39,082 nucleotides of DNA from Pedosphaera sp. GTDB taxonomy: Bacteria; Verrucomicrobiota; Verrucomicrobiia; Limisphaerales; DSYF01. Below are positions 1 to 11,082 of this stretch, in pieces (the stretch's first letter is position 1; the number at the start of each line of letters is the position of its first letter). Position numbers and translations under genes: made by a program. The notes beneath the pieces are model-generated. The model was given only the letters and a program-made list of their open reading frames with translations. It ran no database searches and was not told the origin of the DNA. The stretch is from contig JAFMIZ010000013.1 of assembly GCA_017853715.1 (NCBI GenBank), forward strand, positions 1 through 39,082. Reading direction: 5' to 3'.

Positions 1-1
1 C

Positions 2-1447
2 ATCATGGGCATGGTCACGCTGGCCGCGTGCAAGATCGCCAACATCCTCTTCGGCCTGCCGCCGTGGCAGACCATCCTCCTATGCGGTGTGCTCAATGTC
101 GCCTTCGCCTCGCATTCCGGGCTGTGGGGTGTGCTGGTCATAGACATGATTCAATTCTTCATCAAGATGACCGCGGTGGTGGCAGCGGCCTATTTCTCCC
201 TCAAACAAGTCGGCGGACTGGAGGTGTTGATCGCCAAGCTCTCCCATCTACAGGTCGTGACTCCGGATGGCGGGCAGCCCGTGATTTCGGCCGCGGATGG
301 CTCGGGACAGGCGATCCTAGACATCCTGCCCAACTTCTCGATGTGGCAACTGGCGTTGATGATCTTCATCATGCCCATCGCCATCGGCTGGTGGGCGAAC
401 TGGTATCCGGGCGCTGAACCGGGCGGCGGAAGTTACATAGCGCAACGAATGCTGGCCTCCAAGTCGGAGAAGGATTCACTGGGTGGCACCCTCTTCTTCA
501 ACCTTGCGCATTACGTGTTGCGCCCGTGGCCCTGGATCATCACCGCGCTATGCTCGATCATTGTCTATCCCGACCTTGCTTCGATCCAGGCCGCCTTCCC
601 GAATGCGGACCCAAGACTCATCGGCCACGACAGTGCCTTTCCGGCGATGTTGAAGTTTCTTCCGGCAGGCTTTGTCGGCCTGATGGTGGGCGGACTGATC
701 GCAGCCAATTCTTCCACGATACTCACGCATCTCAACTGGGGTGCGTCTTACTTGGTGCATGATTTTTACCGCCGTTTCCTGCGGCCTGACGCGAGCGAGC
801 GGCATTATGTGAACACCGGCCGGCTGTGCACGGTGCTGTTGTACGTTCTGGCGGGTCTGCTCAGCCTGACGATGAGCTCAGCGCAGCAGGCGTTTCAGAT
901 ACTGCTCTCAATCGGTGCGGGCACGGGATTGCTTTACATCGTTCGCTGGTTTTGGTGGCGGGTTTCCGCCTGGTGCGAAGTGTCGGCCATGGTGGCTTCG
1001 CTGGTCAGCGCAGTCGGGTTTCCGTATCTTCAAACCACAGGCGTTCTGCCCCAGCTGGGTTTCGCCCAAACGACCATTTTCCAGGTGGGATTCACGACGC
1101 TGTGCTGGCTGGCCGCAGCGTTTTTGGCCCCGCAAACCGACGCCGCCAAGCTGCTGGAGTTCTACCGCAAGGTGCACCCCGCCGGACCCGGCTGGGCCAA
1201 AGTGCGGCGGATGGCGGAGGCAAGCGGCGCAAAAGCGCCCTTTCGTGGCGACCACATGGGCATGGCGACGGCTGGCTGGTTGTCTGGCTGCCTGGTCATC
1301 TGGTCCTCGTTATTCTGCATCGGCAACTTCCTTTATGGGAGGACGATGCCCGCGCTGGCCTTGTTGGCGGTGTTTGTTTTTAGCGCCAGCGCGTTGCTCT
1401 ACGTGATCAATCATCTGTGGGACCGAAAACCGGACGGACCATCCTAA
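2..1447 (+). CDS. Sodium:solute symporter family protein (5' partial)
   Basis: This is a cation-coupled secondary transporter of the inner membrane. The reading frame is open to the left edge, so the ATG at base 5 is probably internal and the N-terminal helices lie outside the window. The visible 480 residues hold about nine or ten hydrophobic segments. They include the SSS-like stretch with GWWANWYPGAEPGGG and IAQRMLASKSEKDS, then a helix with GLMVGGLIAANSSTILTHLNWGAS, which resembles the conserved SSS sodium-site helix. The C-terminal third carries extra helices, as in the longer (about 600 residue) members. The substrate cannot be read from the sequence. A sugar-kinase-like gene starts 45 bases downstream on the same strand, which makes a sugar or amino-sugar substrate plausible. 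That link is inference from gene order only. Confidence 0.88.
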   Translation: MMGMVTLAACKIANILFGLPPWQTILLCGVLNVAFASHSGLWGVLVIDMIQFFIKMTAVVAAAYFSLKQVGGLEVLIAKLSHLQVVTPDGGQPVISAADGSGQAILDILPNFSMWQLALMIFIMPIAIGWWANWYPGAEPGGGSYIAQRMLASKSEKDSLGGTLFFNLAHYVLRPWPWIITALCSIIVYPDLASIQAAFPNADPRLIGHDSAFPAMLKFLPAGFVGLMVGGLIAANSSTILTHLNWGASYLVHDFYRRFLRPDASERHYVNTGRLCTVLLYVLAGLLSLTMSSAQQAFQILLSIGAGTGLLYIVRWFWWRVSAWCEVSAMVASLVSAVGFPYLQTTGVLPQLGFAQTTIFQVGFTTLCWLAAAFLAPQTDAAKLLEFYRKVHPAGPGWAKVRRMAEASGAKAPFRGDHMGMATAGWLSGCLVIWSSLFCIGNFLYGRTMPALALLAVFVFSASALLYVINHLWDRKPDGPS

Positions 1448-1492
1448 ATCCGTGCACAGCTCGATCGGGTCCAACACGCCAGGGTAACAGAC

Positions 1493-2623
1493 ATGCATAC
1501 AACGCACGACATCCGGAGCATTGCGGAACATTTTCCAAGTTGTGGAGAGTTCCAGGGCACTGTTCCGTGGGGCAAGGGGCACATCAACGATACCTACTGC
1601 GCGGAGTTCAATCGCCTGGGGGCGTCCGTCCGTTTCATTTTTCAACGAGTCAACCGTAACGTCTTTCGAAATCCGGTTGCCCTGATGGAAAATGTCGAGC
1701 GCGTGACGGCTCACCTTGCGAGCAAGCTCAACGGCCATCCCGACGCCGGCCGCCGTGCCTTGAGGCTGGTTCGCACGGGTTCAGGATGCGCCTGGCACGT
1801 TGATGATGCGGGCAACCATTGGCGTGTCTATCCGTTCATCACGGCTGCCAGCACTTACGACAGCGTGCGCACTCCGGAGCAGGCTTTTCAGGCGGCCAAA
1901 GCCTTCGGGCATTTTCAGAAGATGCTCGCCGACCTGCCATCGCCACGGCTGCACGACACCATTCCCGACTTCCACCACACGCCGAAACGCCTGGCAGCAC
2001 TGGAGAATGCGATTGAGGCCGACGCCGTCAATCGTGCCCACTTGTGTCGCGAGGAGATCCAGTTCGCCTTCGCGCGCAAATCCATCGTCGGGCGGTTGCT
2101 GGAGGCGCAACTGCCCGAGCGCGTGACGCACAACGACACCAAGCTCAACAACGTCATGCTCGACGACGTCACGGGCGAGGGCATATGTGTCCTCGACCTC
2201 GACACCGTCATGCCCGGGGTGGCGCTCTACGATTTCGGCGACATGGTGCGCACGGCGACCAGTCCCGCGGCTGAAGACGAGCGGGATCTGTCCAAAGTCA
2301 CGATGCGTTTTCCGATGTTTGAAGCGCTTGTGCGGGGCTATCTTGGGGCGGCGGGTGATTTTTTGACGCCGGATGAGGCGCGCTGGCTGGCGTTCTCGGG
2401 AAAGCTCATCACGTTCGAAACCGGCCTTCGCTTCCTGACTGATTTCCTTGCGGGCGATGGGTATTTCAAGACGCACCGGGAATTCCACAACCTCGATCGC
2501 TGCCGCACCCAATTCCGGCTGGTCGAGTCCATTGAACTGCAGGAGAAGGCGATGCGGCAGTTGGTTGAAGAAATCGGCCGCGGTCGACGCGGTGCATTTG
2601 ACTCGCCGCGCCCTGTTCACTAG
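1493..2623 (+). CDS. Phosphotransferase (APH/choline kinase fold), NahK-like sugar kinase
   Basis: This cytosolic kinase of 376 residues has the aminoglycoside-phosphotransferase fold. The catalytic Brenner-type motif is visible as [12 protein letters not shown] (H213, N214, D215) and the metal-binding DxD as [11 protein letters not shown] (D235, D237). QRVN near residue 51 sits where the nucleotide-binding lysine strand is expected. The pattern THNDTKxNNV followed by DLDTVMPG matches N-acetylhexosamine 1-kinase (NahK)-type proteins better than true aminoglycoside kinases, so phosphorylation of a hexosamine or related sugar at C1 is the likeliest role. It follows the symporter by 45 bases and may be co-transcribed with it as an uptake-plus-activation pair. 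The ATG at 1493 lacks a strong Shine-Dalgarno sequence. The substrate is not proven. Confidence 0.82.
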   Translation: MHTTHDIRSIAEHFPSCGEFQGTVPWGKGHINDTYCAEFNRLGASVRFIFQRVNRNVFRNPVALMENVERVTAHLASKLNGHPDAGRRALRLVRTGSGCAWHVDDAGNHWRVYPFITAASTYDSVRTPEQAFQAAKAFGHFQKMLADLPSPRLHDTIPDFHHTPKRLAALENAIEADAVNRAHLCREEIQFAFARKSIVGRLLEAQLPERVTHNDTKLNNVMLDDVTGEGICVLDLDTVMPGVALYDFGDMVRTATSPAAEDERDLSKVTMRFPMFEALVRGYLGAAGDFLTPDEARWLAFSGKLITFETGLRFLTDFLAGDGYFKTHREFHNLDRCRTQFRLVESIELQEKAMRQLVEEIGRGRRGAFDSPRPVH

Positions 2624-2667
2624 GCTGCGGCTTCGTTCGGAGAAACCAGATCAGAGAGGAACAATTT

Positions 2668-3744
2668 ATGCCCCCAAAAGCCGCAGAAAAGAACAGCGAC
2701 GCCAAGGAAATCAAGGCGGCCGAGACCGCCAAAGTTGCCGCCACCCGGCAGCGCGATCTGGACGCCGCCATTTCCACGATCACGAAATCCTATGGGGAAG
2801 GTGCCATCATGCGCCTCGGCTCGGCGCAGGCCCTGAAGCAAATCGAGGTCATTCCCACCGGGGCGCTGGCGGTGGACCTGGCGCTGGGTGTCGGCGGTGT
2901 GCCGCGCGGGCGCGTGGTGGAGATTTACGGGCCTGAATCGTCTGGCAAAACCACGCTCATGCTGCACGTCATTGCCAATGCGCAAAAGAACGGCGGCCTC
3001 GCGGCTTTCATCGACGCCGAGCACGCACTGGACCCGGCCTACGCCAAGAAGCTGGGTGTAAACCTCGACGACCTGCTGGTGTCGCAGCCTGATTCCGGCG
3101 AGGAAGCGTTGACCATTTGCGAAACCCTGGCGCGTTCCAACGCCTTGGACGTGATTGTGGTGGACTCCGTGGCGGCACTTGTGCCGAAGGCGGAATTGGA
3201 GGGTGACATGGGCATGGCCACGATGGGGATGCAGGCACGCTTGATGAGCCAGGCGCTGCGCAAGCTGACGGCCATTTTGAGCAAGTCCAAGTGCACGTGC
3301 GTGTTCACCAACCAGCTGCGTGAAAAGGTGGGCGTGATGTTCGGCAATCCCGAGACGACGCCGGGCGGCAAGGCGCTCAAGTTCTACGCCAGTGTACGCA
3401 TTGACATCCGCCGCAAGGACACGTTGAAGGACGCGGCGGGGAACGCCACGGGCAACCATGTGAAGGTGAAGATCGTCAAGAACAAGGTGGCGCCGCCATT
3501 CGCAGAGGCCGAGTTCGACATCATCTACAATCACGGCATTGATAAAGAGGGCAGCGTCCTTGAGGTGGGAATCGACAACGGTGTGGTGGACAAGAAGGGT
3601 GCGTGGTTGCAGTTCAACGGCGAACTCATCGGTCAAGGCAAGGACGCGGCCAAAAAAGCGCTCATTGAAAAGCCCGAACTTGGCAGACAGATCATCGAGG
3701 CCATCATGGCCAAGCGCGCGGCCGCGGTGCCTGCGGACAAGTAA
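2668..3744 (+). CDS. recA: Recombinase RecA
   Basis: RecA is the ATP-dependent strand-exchange protein that forms filaments on single-stranded DNA and triggers LexA cleavage. The 358 residues contain Walker [10 protein letters not shown] (88-96), the catalytic-Glu segment [10 protein letters not shown], Walker [11 protein letters not shown] and loop L2 [32 protein letters not shown]. The N terminus is about 22 residues longer than in E. coli and is rich in Lys and Ala. The C terminus stops at AAAVPADK and lacks the acidic tail seen in E. coli RecA. The ATG is preceded by AGAGGAAC, a good Shine-Dalgarno sequence. No clear LexA operator is visible in the 44-base spacer. A strong intrinsic terminator follows, and the next gene is a photolyase. 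Confidence 0.98.
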   Translation: MPPKAAEKNSDAKEIKAAETAKVAATRQRDLDAAISTITKSYGEGAIMRLGSAQALKQIEVIPTGALAVDLALGVGGVPRGRVVEIYGPESSGKTTLMLHVIANAQKNGGLAAFIDAEHALDPAYAKKLGVNLDDLLVSQPDSGEEALTICETLARSNALDVIVVDSVAALVPKAELEGDMGMATMGMQARLMSQALRKLTAILSKSKCTCVFTNQLREKVGVMFGNPETTPGGKALKFYASVRIDIRRKDTLKDAAGNATGNHVKVKIVKNKVAPPFAEAEFDIIYNHGIDKEGSVLEVGIDNGVVDKKGAWLQFNGELIGQGKDAAKKALIEKPELGRQIIEAIMAKRAAAVPADK

Positions 3745-3760
3745 TCTTTGGCATTCAATC

Positions 3761-3799
3761 GGGGCTGCACCGGGTTCGGCGCAGCCCCCTCTTTTTTTG
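3761..3799 (+). terminator. Intrinsic terminator after recA
   Basis: GGGGCTGC (3761-3768) pairs with GCAGCCCC (3781-3788) and is followed by CTCTTTTTTT. This is a textbook rho-independent terminator. Its T-tract touches the GTG that I take as the photolyase start. Confidence 0.9.
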
Positions 3800-5349
3800 T
3801 GAGCGCCAAGCTGTCCAAGACCATTCGCAATCTGGTGGTCGTTTTGGGCGATCAGCTCGACCGCGAGTCAGCAGCGTTTGATGGTTTCGATCCCAAGCGC
3901 GACGTGGTTTGGATGGCGGAGGTGTCGCAGGAATCCACCAAGGTCTGGTCGCACAAGGCACGCATCGCCGTCTTTCTCTCGGCGATGCGGCATTTCCGCG
4001 AGGAATTGGCAGGGCAACGCCACTGGCCGGTCTGGTATGCCGAGTTGAATTCGAAGGCGAGCAAGGGGGCGTTGGGCAAGACACTGGGCGCATTTCTGGA
4101 GCAGCATGCTGTTGAGTTAGTGGTCTTGGTGGAACCCGGTGAATGGGATGTGCGCGAGGAAATCCGGGCGGCAGCAAAGCAAGCGGGTGTTGCACTGGAG
4201 GAGCGCGAGGACCGCCATTTCCTCTGCTCGCGCGCGGAGTTCGCCGCGCACGCCAAGGGCCGCAAACAATTGCGGATGGAATTCTTCTACCGCGAGATGC
4301 GGCGCAAGCATGACGTCCTGATGGAGCAAGGCGAGCCGGTGGGCGGCGCGTGGAACTTCGACGCCGAAAATCGGGGCAGCTTTGACAAGGATGGCCCTGG
4401 ACTTTTGTCCAAGCCAGTCCAGTTCCAGCCGGACCCTATCACCAGGCAGGTGCTGAAACTCGTCGAGGAACAATTTCCGGAACATCCCGGCAAGTTGCAG
4501 CAATTCGACTGGCCGGTGACGCCGAGCGACGCGCAGCGGGCGCTGGCTGATTTCATCGAGAATCGGCTGCCCCTCTTCGGCCAATACCAAGATGCCATGT
4601 GGACGGGCGAAGCGTGGCTGTATCATTCGCGCATTGCAGCGGCCATGAACCTAAAGTTGATCCATCCGCGCGAGGTCATTCGTGCCGCCGAGCAGGCGTG
4701 GCAGAAGAAACGTGCTCCGCTGGCAGCAGTTGAGGGGTTCATCCGACAGATTCTTGGCTGGCGCGAATATGTGCGGGGCATCTACTGGCAATGCATGCCG
4801 CAGTATCGCGACCGCAATGCGCTCGACGCCCAGCAACCGCTACCCGACTTCTACTGGACGGGGGAGACGGAGATGAATTGTTTGCGCCACGCGTTGAAGC
4901 AGACGCTCGAACTTGGCTACGCGCATCACATCCAACGTCTCATGGTCACAGGGCTCTACGCATTGCTGCTCGGTGTGCGCCCGCGGGCGGTGCATGAGTG
5001 GTATCTTGCCGTTTACGTGGATGCCATCGAGTGGGTCGAACTGCCGAACACGCTGGGCATGTCGCAATACGCAGATGGTGGCGTGATGGCGTCCAAGCCC
5101 TATGCGGCGAGCGGCAAGTACATCCAGCGGATGAGCAATTATTGCGATGGCTGCCGCTTCGAACCCAGCAAGAGCACGGGGAAAGATGCTTGTCCGTTCA
5201 CCACGCTTTACTGGGACTTCCTGTTGCGGCACGCGGAGGCGTTGAAAGGAAATCCACGGATGCTGATGCAGTTGCGCAATCTTTCGCGGTTGGATGAAAA
5301 TGCACGGGCAGCAATCCGCGGGCAGGCAGGAGTTCTGAGAAAGCCCTGA
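3799..5349 (+). CDS. Iron-sulfur bacterial cryptochrome/photolyase (FeS-BCP, (6-4) photolyase type)
   Basis: This flavoprotein belongs to the deoxyribodipyrimidine-photolyase-related group that repairs (6-4) UV photoproducts, typified by Agrobacterium PhrB. It has 516 residues from the GTG at 3799. The N-terminal Rossmann-like antenna domain opens with IRNLVVVLGDQLD. The C-terminal FAD domain contains YAHHIQRLMVTG. Four cysteines expected to hold a [4Fe-4S] cluster are present at C361, C449, C452 and C465 (SNYCDGC...DACPF). Each lies 11 residues after the PhrB cysteines I remember (350, 438, 441, 454), so the spacing is identical. The track's TTG start at 3748 would place the recA terminator inside the gene and is rejected. 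No Shine-Dalgarno sequence precedes the GTG, which directly follows the terminator T-tract. Confidence 0.93.
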   Translation: MSAKLSKTIRNLVVVLGDQLDRESAAFDGFDPKRDVVWMAEVSQESTKVWSHKARIAVFLSAMRHFREELAGQRHWPVWYAELNSKASKGALGKTLGAFLEQHAVELVVLVEPGEWDVREEIRAAAKQAGVALEEREDRHFLCSRAEFAAHAKGRKQLRMEFFYREMRRKHDVLMEQGEPVGGAWNFDAENRGSFDKDGPGLLSKPVQFQPDPITRQVLKLVEEQFPEHPGKLQQFDWPVTPSDAQRALADFIENRLPLFGQYQDAMWTGEAWLYHSRIAAAMNLKLIHPREVIRAAEQAWQKKRAPLAAVEGFIRQILGWREYVRGIYWQCMPQYRDRNALDAQQPLPDFYWTGETEMNCLRHALKQTLELGYAHHIQRLMVTGLYALLLGVRPRAVHEWYLAVYVDAIEWVELPNTLGMSQYADGGVMASKPYAASGKYIQRMSNYCDGCRFEPSKSTGKDACPFTTLYWDFLLRHAEALKGNPRMLMQLRNLSRLDENARAAIRGQAGVLRKP

Positions 5350-5352
5350 CCC

Positions 5353-6507
5353 TTACAGGGAGGCCTGTAAAACGTCAGTCAGTTCGTCGGGTGTAAGCTG
5401 AAGTGGATTGCCCCGCATACTGCTGGCGTTCTGCGCCTTCGCGACGACATCGGCGAGCTGATCCTGAGTGACGCCATATCGGCGCAGTGGTGGGATCGCC
5501 AAATCGCGCACCAACGCTTGAACCCACTGAATACCTGCCTCCGCTGTCGCTGTAGGTGAACCCGTGAGCAGTCTTGCGACCTCATCAAACCGGGCGAGAG
5601 CCGGGTTCTCCGGGCTGCGCGACTGCAACGCGCGCAGGTTTGCGCCCATCACGTGCGGCAGGAGCGCGGCGCAGACGGCTCCGTGGGGTGCCGGAAACAT
5701 TCCGCCGATCGGTCCGGCAAAACCATGCGCGGCGCCGAGGCCCGCATTAGCCAGCGCCATGCCGCTGAACAGGCTGGCCAAGGCCATGTTCTCGCGGGCA
5801 GCAAGGTGAGAACCATCGTCACAAACACGACGCAGTGATTGCGCGGCGCGGCGGATGCCTTCCACGCAAAGCGCGTCGGTCATCGGATTCGCGCGACAGG
5901 AAACGTAGGGTTCGATCAATTGGGTCAACGCGTCCAGGCCCGAGGCGGCGCTGATCTCTCGTGGGAGCTTCAAAGTGAGTTGCGGGTCCACCAAGGCGAC
6001 CTTGGGCAGCATGAGCTGGCTGCGCAGGCTGACCTTCACCCGATGCCCGGGGGAGGCGAGGACGGCATTGCGGGTGACTTCTGCGCCCGTGCCGGACGTG
6101 GTCGGGATGGCTGTGAAGGGAGCGGGGGACTGGGGCAGCGGTTTGCCGTCACCAATCACTTCGAGGTAATCCAGCACCGCGCCCGGGTTGGTCAGCAAGG
6201 CGGCAATGGCTTTGCCCCCGTCAATCGCGCTCCCGCCGCCGAGGCTGATCACCTGGTCGCACGCGCGTTGCTTCGCGAGGGCAACACCACGCTGCACGGT
6301 GGAGATCTCCGGTTCGCCCGCGATTGAGAATGCCGTGGACTGCACACCGGCTTGCTCCAGTAATTTGCTCAAGCGTTCAGCGCGCTCAGGCTTGCTGCCG
6401 GTCACCAGCAGCGCATGGGTGCCCATGCTGCGCGCGATGGGTCCGATGTCTGCAAGCGACCCGGAGCCGAACATGATCCGCGTGGCCGTGGCGAATTCAA
6501 AGCGCAT
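5353..6507 (-). CDS. Iron-containing alcohol dehydrogenase family protein (variant metal site)
   Basis: This is a probable NAD(P)H-dependent dehydrogenase of the group III (iron ADH) fold, 384 residues. The dinucleotide-binding GGGSAID (about 90-96) and PTTSGTGAEVT are clear. The metal-site residues in E. coli FucO are Asp196, His200, His263 and His277. Here the equivalents are D192, Q196 (in GLDALTQLIEPY), H261 (AAHGFAGP) and H275 (PAPHGAV). One His ligand is therefore Gln, and the catalytic-region His267 equivalent is Gly. Maleylacetate-reductase-like members of the superfamily also diverge here, so the substrate should not be taken to be a simple alcohol. The start lies one base after the stop of the LsrG-like gene, so the two form a tight operon. 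It converges on the photolyase gene, with 3 bases between the stop codons. Confidence 0.9.
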   Translation of the reverse strand: MRFEFATATRIMFGSGSLADIGPIARSMGTHALLVTGSKPERAERLSKLLEQAGVQSTAFSIAGEPEISTVQRGVALAKQRACDQVISLGGGSAIDGGKAIAALLTNPGAVLDYLEVIGDGKPLPQSPAPFTAIPTTSGTGAEVTRNAVLASPGHRVKVSLRSQLMLPKVALVDPQLTLKLPREISAASGLDALTQLIEPYVSCRANPMTDALCVEGIRRAAQSLRRVCDDGSHLAARENMALASLFSGMALANAGLGAAHGFAGPIGGMFPAPHGAVCAALLPHVMGANLRALQSRSPENPALARFDEVARLLTGSPTATAEAGIQWVQALVRDLAIPPLRRYGVTQDQLADVVAKAQNASSMRGNPLQLTPDELTDVLQASL

Positions 6508-6508
6508 C

Positions 6509-6814
6509 TTACCAGTTGGCGTCGGCGGGAAAGAGGCTGGCGTATCTCACGCTGGCGCGCGGCTCGGCCATCATCGGGGCCACGGTGTCGCGCCAGACCT
6601 GATAATGTTTCGTCTCCTTGTGCGCGGCGGGTGCTCCGGGAGTGCGATACGCCTCCACCAAAACGAACTTCGCCAGATCATCCTGGTGTTGCACGACATC
6701 GAAGCCTGCCACGCCCGTCTCCTGCACGCTGTGGCGCGCGTTCTCCACGGTAGCGGCCTTGAAGGCCTCAACGTATTCCGGTTTCACGTGAACATGGACA
6801 TGAACGACGAGCAT
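6509..6814 (-). CDS. Antibiotic-biosynthesis-monooxygenase (ABM) domain protein, LsrG-like
   Basis: This small cytosolic ferredoxin-like-fold protein has 101 residues. The layout [17 protein letters not shown]...[39 protein letters not shown]...MMAEPR closely tracks LsrG, the autoinducer-2 pathway isomerase, including the conserved H-K-x-T-x-H-Y block. No lsr transport genes are present, so an AI-2 role is not implied. It is the first gene of a two-gene unit with the iron-ADH-fold enzyme, which starts one base after its stop. This suggests the pair act on the same small carbonyl or aromatic compound. That is inference. Confidence 0.85.
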   Translation of the reverse strand: MLVVHVHVHVKPEYVEAFKAATVENARHSVQETGVAGFDVVQHQDDLAKFVLVEAYRTPGAPAAHKETKHYQVWRDTVAPMMAEPRASVRYASLFPADANW

Positions 6815-6874
6815 GGCGGCAGAGTAATGGTGAACCCGATTTCCGGCAACGTGGTCTTCGTGGTGGGCGGTGGG

Positions 6875-7624
6875 TTAAAAACGGAAGTTGAGAATCAATT
6901 GCAGTCCGCTCAGGGTCAGTGCCAGCAGCACGGCACGCAGAAACCATTTCTCGTTGAAGCGGCGATTCAACCATACGCCCAGCCGGACGCCGATGGGGAC
7001 CAGCGGGACAAGATAGAGGCTATTGATGAACGTGCCCTGGGTGATTACGCCGTTGGCGACGAAGAAGGGCACTTTGATCCAGTTGATCCAGAAGAAAACC
7101 AGCACGTTAGTGGCCACGAAGATCTCCTTAGGCAACCGCTGGGGAACGAGAAACATGCTGACCACCGGGCCGGCGCCGTGCGCGAAACTGGATGTGATGC
7201 CGGCGGCGATGCCGCAGGGGATGCCGACGGAGTGATTCGGAGCGAAGGCGCCCTCGGCGGCAAAGATCCACTCACGCAGCAGATGAAAGAGAACGAAGGC
7301 GATGGCGATCGCTCCAATAGCGATGTTCAGCTGGCGCGAGGAGAAATGTCCGACGAAGTGAACGCCTACGATGATTCCCAACACCGCCCCGGGCAGCAAG
7401 AACTTCAGGTTACGCGCATCCCATTTGCGCCAGTAATGCCACAGCGAGAAGAAATCGCCCGCGCAGAGCAGGGGCAGCACCATGCCGACAGCTTCCTTGG
7501 ACGGAAAGGCCAACGCGCAAAGCGGTGTGGTAAGCACGCCGAGTCCGCCGCCGAAGCCTGCCTTACTGATTCCGATGAAAAGCACGGCAAGTCCGGCGAT
7601 CAACCAATTTTGCCACTCTTGCAC
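6875..7624 (-). CDS. Sulfite exporter TauE/SafE family membrane protein
   Basis: This polytopic inner-membrane protein has 249 residues and about eight hydrophobic segments. The first half contains FIGISKAGFGGGLGVLTTPL and the second half GIPCGIAAGITSSFAHGAGPVVSMFLVPQRL. These are the two Gly-rich repeats of the TauE/SafE (DUF81) family, which is thought to export sulfite, sulfonates or other anions. The repeat in the second half includes the usual HxxGP-like turn. It lies 60 bases upstream of the LsrG-like gene on the same strand and could be transcribed with it. The substrate is unknown. It starts downstream of the terminator of the broken mscS gene, so it probably has its own promoter. Confidence 0.9.
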   Translation of the reverse strand: MQEWQNWLIAGLAVLFIGISKAGFGGGLGVLTTPLCALAFPSKEAVGMVLPLLCAGDFFSLWHYWRKWDARNLKFLLPGAVLGIIVGVHFVGHFSSRQLNIAIGAIAIAFVLFHLLREWIFAAEGAFAPNHSVGIPCGIAAGITSSFAHGAGPVVSMFLVPQRLPKEIFVATNVLVFFWINWIKVPFFVANGVITQGTFINSLYLVPLVPIGVRLGVWLNRRFNEKWFLRAVLLALTLSGLQLILNFRF

Positions 7625-7683
7625 GCCGTTCGATTACGCGGTGATGGCGATGCTGTCCATGATTGAATTCGACTTGATGCCGA

Positions 7684-7711
7684 CAAAAACGCCCCCGGCG
7701 AACCGGAGGCG
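7684..7711 (-). terminator. Intrinsic terminator after mscS (minus strand)
   Basis: On the minus strand CGCCTCCGG, a TTCG tetraloop and CCGGGGGCG (one T-G pair) form a 9-bp stem followed by TTTTTG. It ends mscS transcription 25 bases beyond its stop codon. Confidence 0.88.
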
Positions 7712-7735
7712 TTTATCCGCGGAATGTGGGCGAGC

Positions 7736-8597
7736 TTACCTCACCTGGAAGAGATGCACGTCGCGTTGCGGGAACGGGATGGTGATGCCTTCCTGGTCGA
7801 ACGTGAGCTTCACCTTCTCAGTGGCGTCAAACTGAAGGGGCCTGTAGTCGCGGATTTCGCCAAACGCGCATGGTGAAATTGACCGAACTCCCGCCCAACT
7901 GGCCCAAGAGGATCTGCGGCGCTGGATCCTGCAGCACGCGCGGGTCGGACCCGGCAATCTGCCTGAGGGCCGACTTCACCTTCTGGATGTCATCGCGGCA
8001 GCTCACGCCAAAGACCAGATCAATGCGGCGCGTCGCCATGGCGGAGAATTTGGTGATGTTGCCGCCCATGATCTTGGAATCGGGCACGGTGACCCGGCGA
8101 TTATCGGGTGTGTTCAAGATGGTGGTGAACACCTGGATTTCATCCACGACACCCGCGGTGCCGTCCGCTTCAACGTAATCGCCCTCCTTGAACGGGCGGA
8201 AGATGACCGTAAGAAAACCGGCGGCAAAGTTGGACCACGGACCTTGCAGTGCGAGACCGATGGCCAGACCGGTGGCACCGATGATGGCAACGAGCGAAGT
8301 GGTCTTCACCCCGACGCGCTCCAGCGCAGCCAAGACCACGCAGACCATCAACGAAACGCAGGTGAAGTTCGCCACAAACCCGATGATGATGGCGTCGAGG
8401 TTGCGTCTGGCCAGGATGCGGCTGAGGATGTTCTTGCAGAGCCTGGCAGCCCATGCGCCGACGATGAGGATGAGGACGGCGAAGAGTGCGGGCAGCGCGT
8501 AAGCCAGCAAACAGGATTGCACGAAATCGGAGTTGAACCATTGGTTCGCCTGCCCGGCGGACTGCGGAGCGGCGCCCGCGGGGTTGGTTTCATCCAT
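7736..8597 (-). pseudogene. MscS-family mechanosensitive channel, one frameshift near the C terminus
   Basis: This is a small-conductance mechanosensitive channel of the short (YggB-like) type. The first reading frame (8597 to 7827) encodes three hydrophobic segments, then the pore-helix region GATGLAIGLALQGPWSNFAAGFLTVIFRPFKEGDYVE and the beta domain with NRRVTVPDSKIMGGNITKFS. After NFTMRVW the frame reads RNPRLQAPSV and stops. The expected continuation, RDYRPLQFDATEKVKLTFDQEGITIPFPQRDVHLFQ, lies in the neighbouring frame (to 7736). The shift falls at about 7855-7862 on the plus strand. Aligned with YggB, the spacing fits a loss of two bases or a gain of one. Everything else is intact, so this is either a very recent mutation or a sequencing/assembly error. 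The terminator is still present. Confidence 0.88.
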
Positions 8598-8775
8598 GGG
8601 TTGTTTTCGTGTTCAAGTTCCCGCAAATCCCGCATGGCGGGCGTGGCATCCAAAGACGCACAGACCCACCGGTCGCCGCTGGGGGAGGCGTGCGGGAATG
8701 CTGCGTGCCAAAAAAATCCCAAACGAACGTCGCCTCCGTCAAGAAAGCCAAACACAGCCACCCGCCGGACACGCT

Positions 8776-10833
<2,058 letters not shown>

Positions 10834-11014
10834 GGAGCGCGGAGTGTAATTTCGGCTGGCTCAGAGGCAAGGTGATAGCGGGGATTTATCAAACTAATCG
10901 CTTCGGATTGAACAGGCTGTGAAGAAAGCGACAGGCTGGAGGGACGGTGGAGAACCTTTTTGTTTCATAGGTGCCTGAAACTCAGGCTGACACAGAAACG
11001 ACACGAATGGAGGA

Positions 11015-11043
11015 TTGTTCGGGCACGCCCGTTGCTCTACAAT
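11015..11043 (+). promoter_or_regulatory. Sigma70-type promoter for the CBM-fold gene
   Basis: TTGTTC (11015-11020) and TACAAT (11038-11043) are separated by exactly 17 bases. A transcript would start near 11050, giving a leader of about 30 bases to the ATG at 11083. This supports the shorter start over the track's 10960. Confidence 0.6.
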
Positions 11044-11082
11044 ATGAGGCCCGATTCTTTCGTCGGGAAACGCAGAACAGTC

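Noticed and set aside
6188-7666. 492-aa plus-strand ORF across the ADH, ABM and TauE genes
   Set aside because: It crosses three real minus-strand genes and their gaps, with low-complexity charged composition. Shadow frame.
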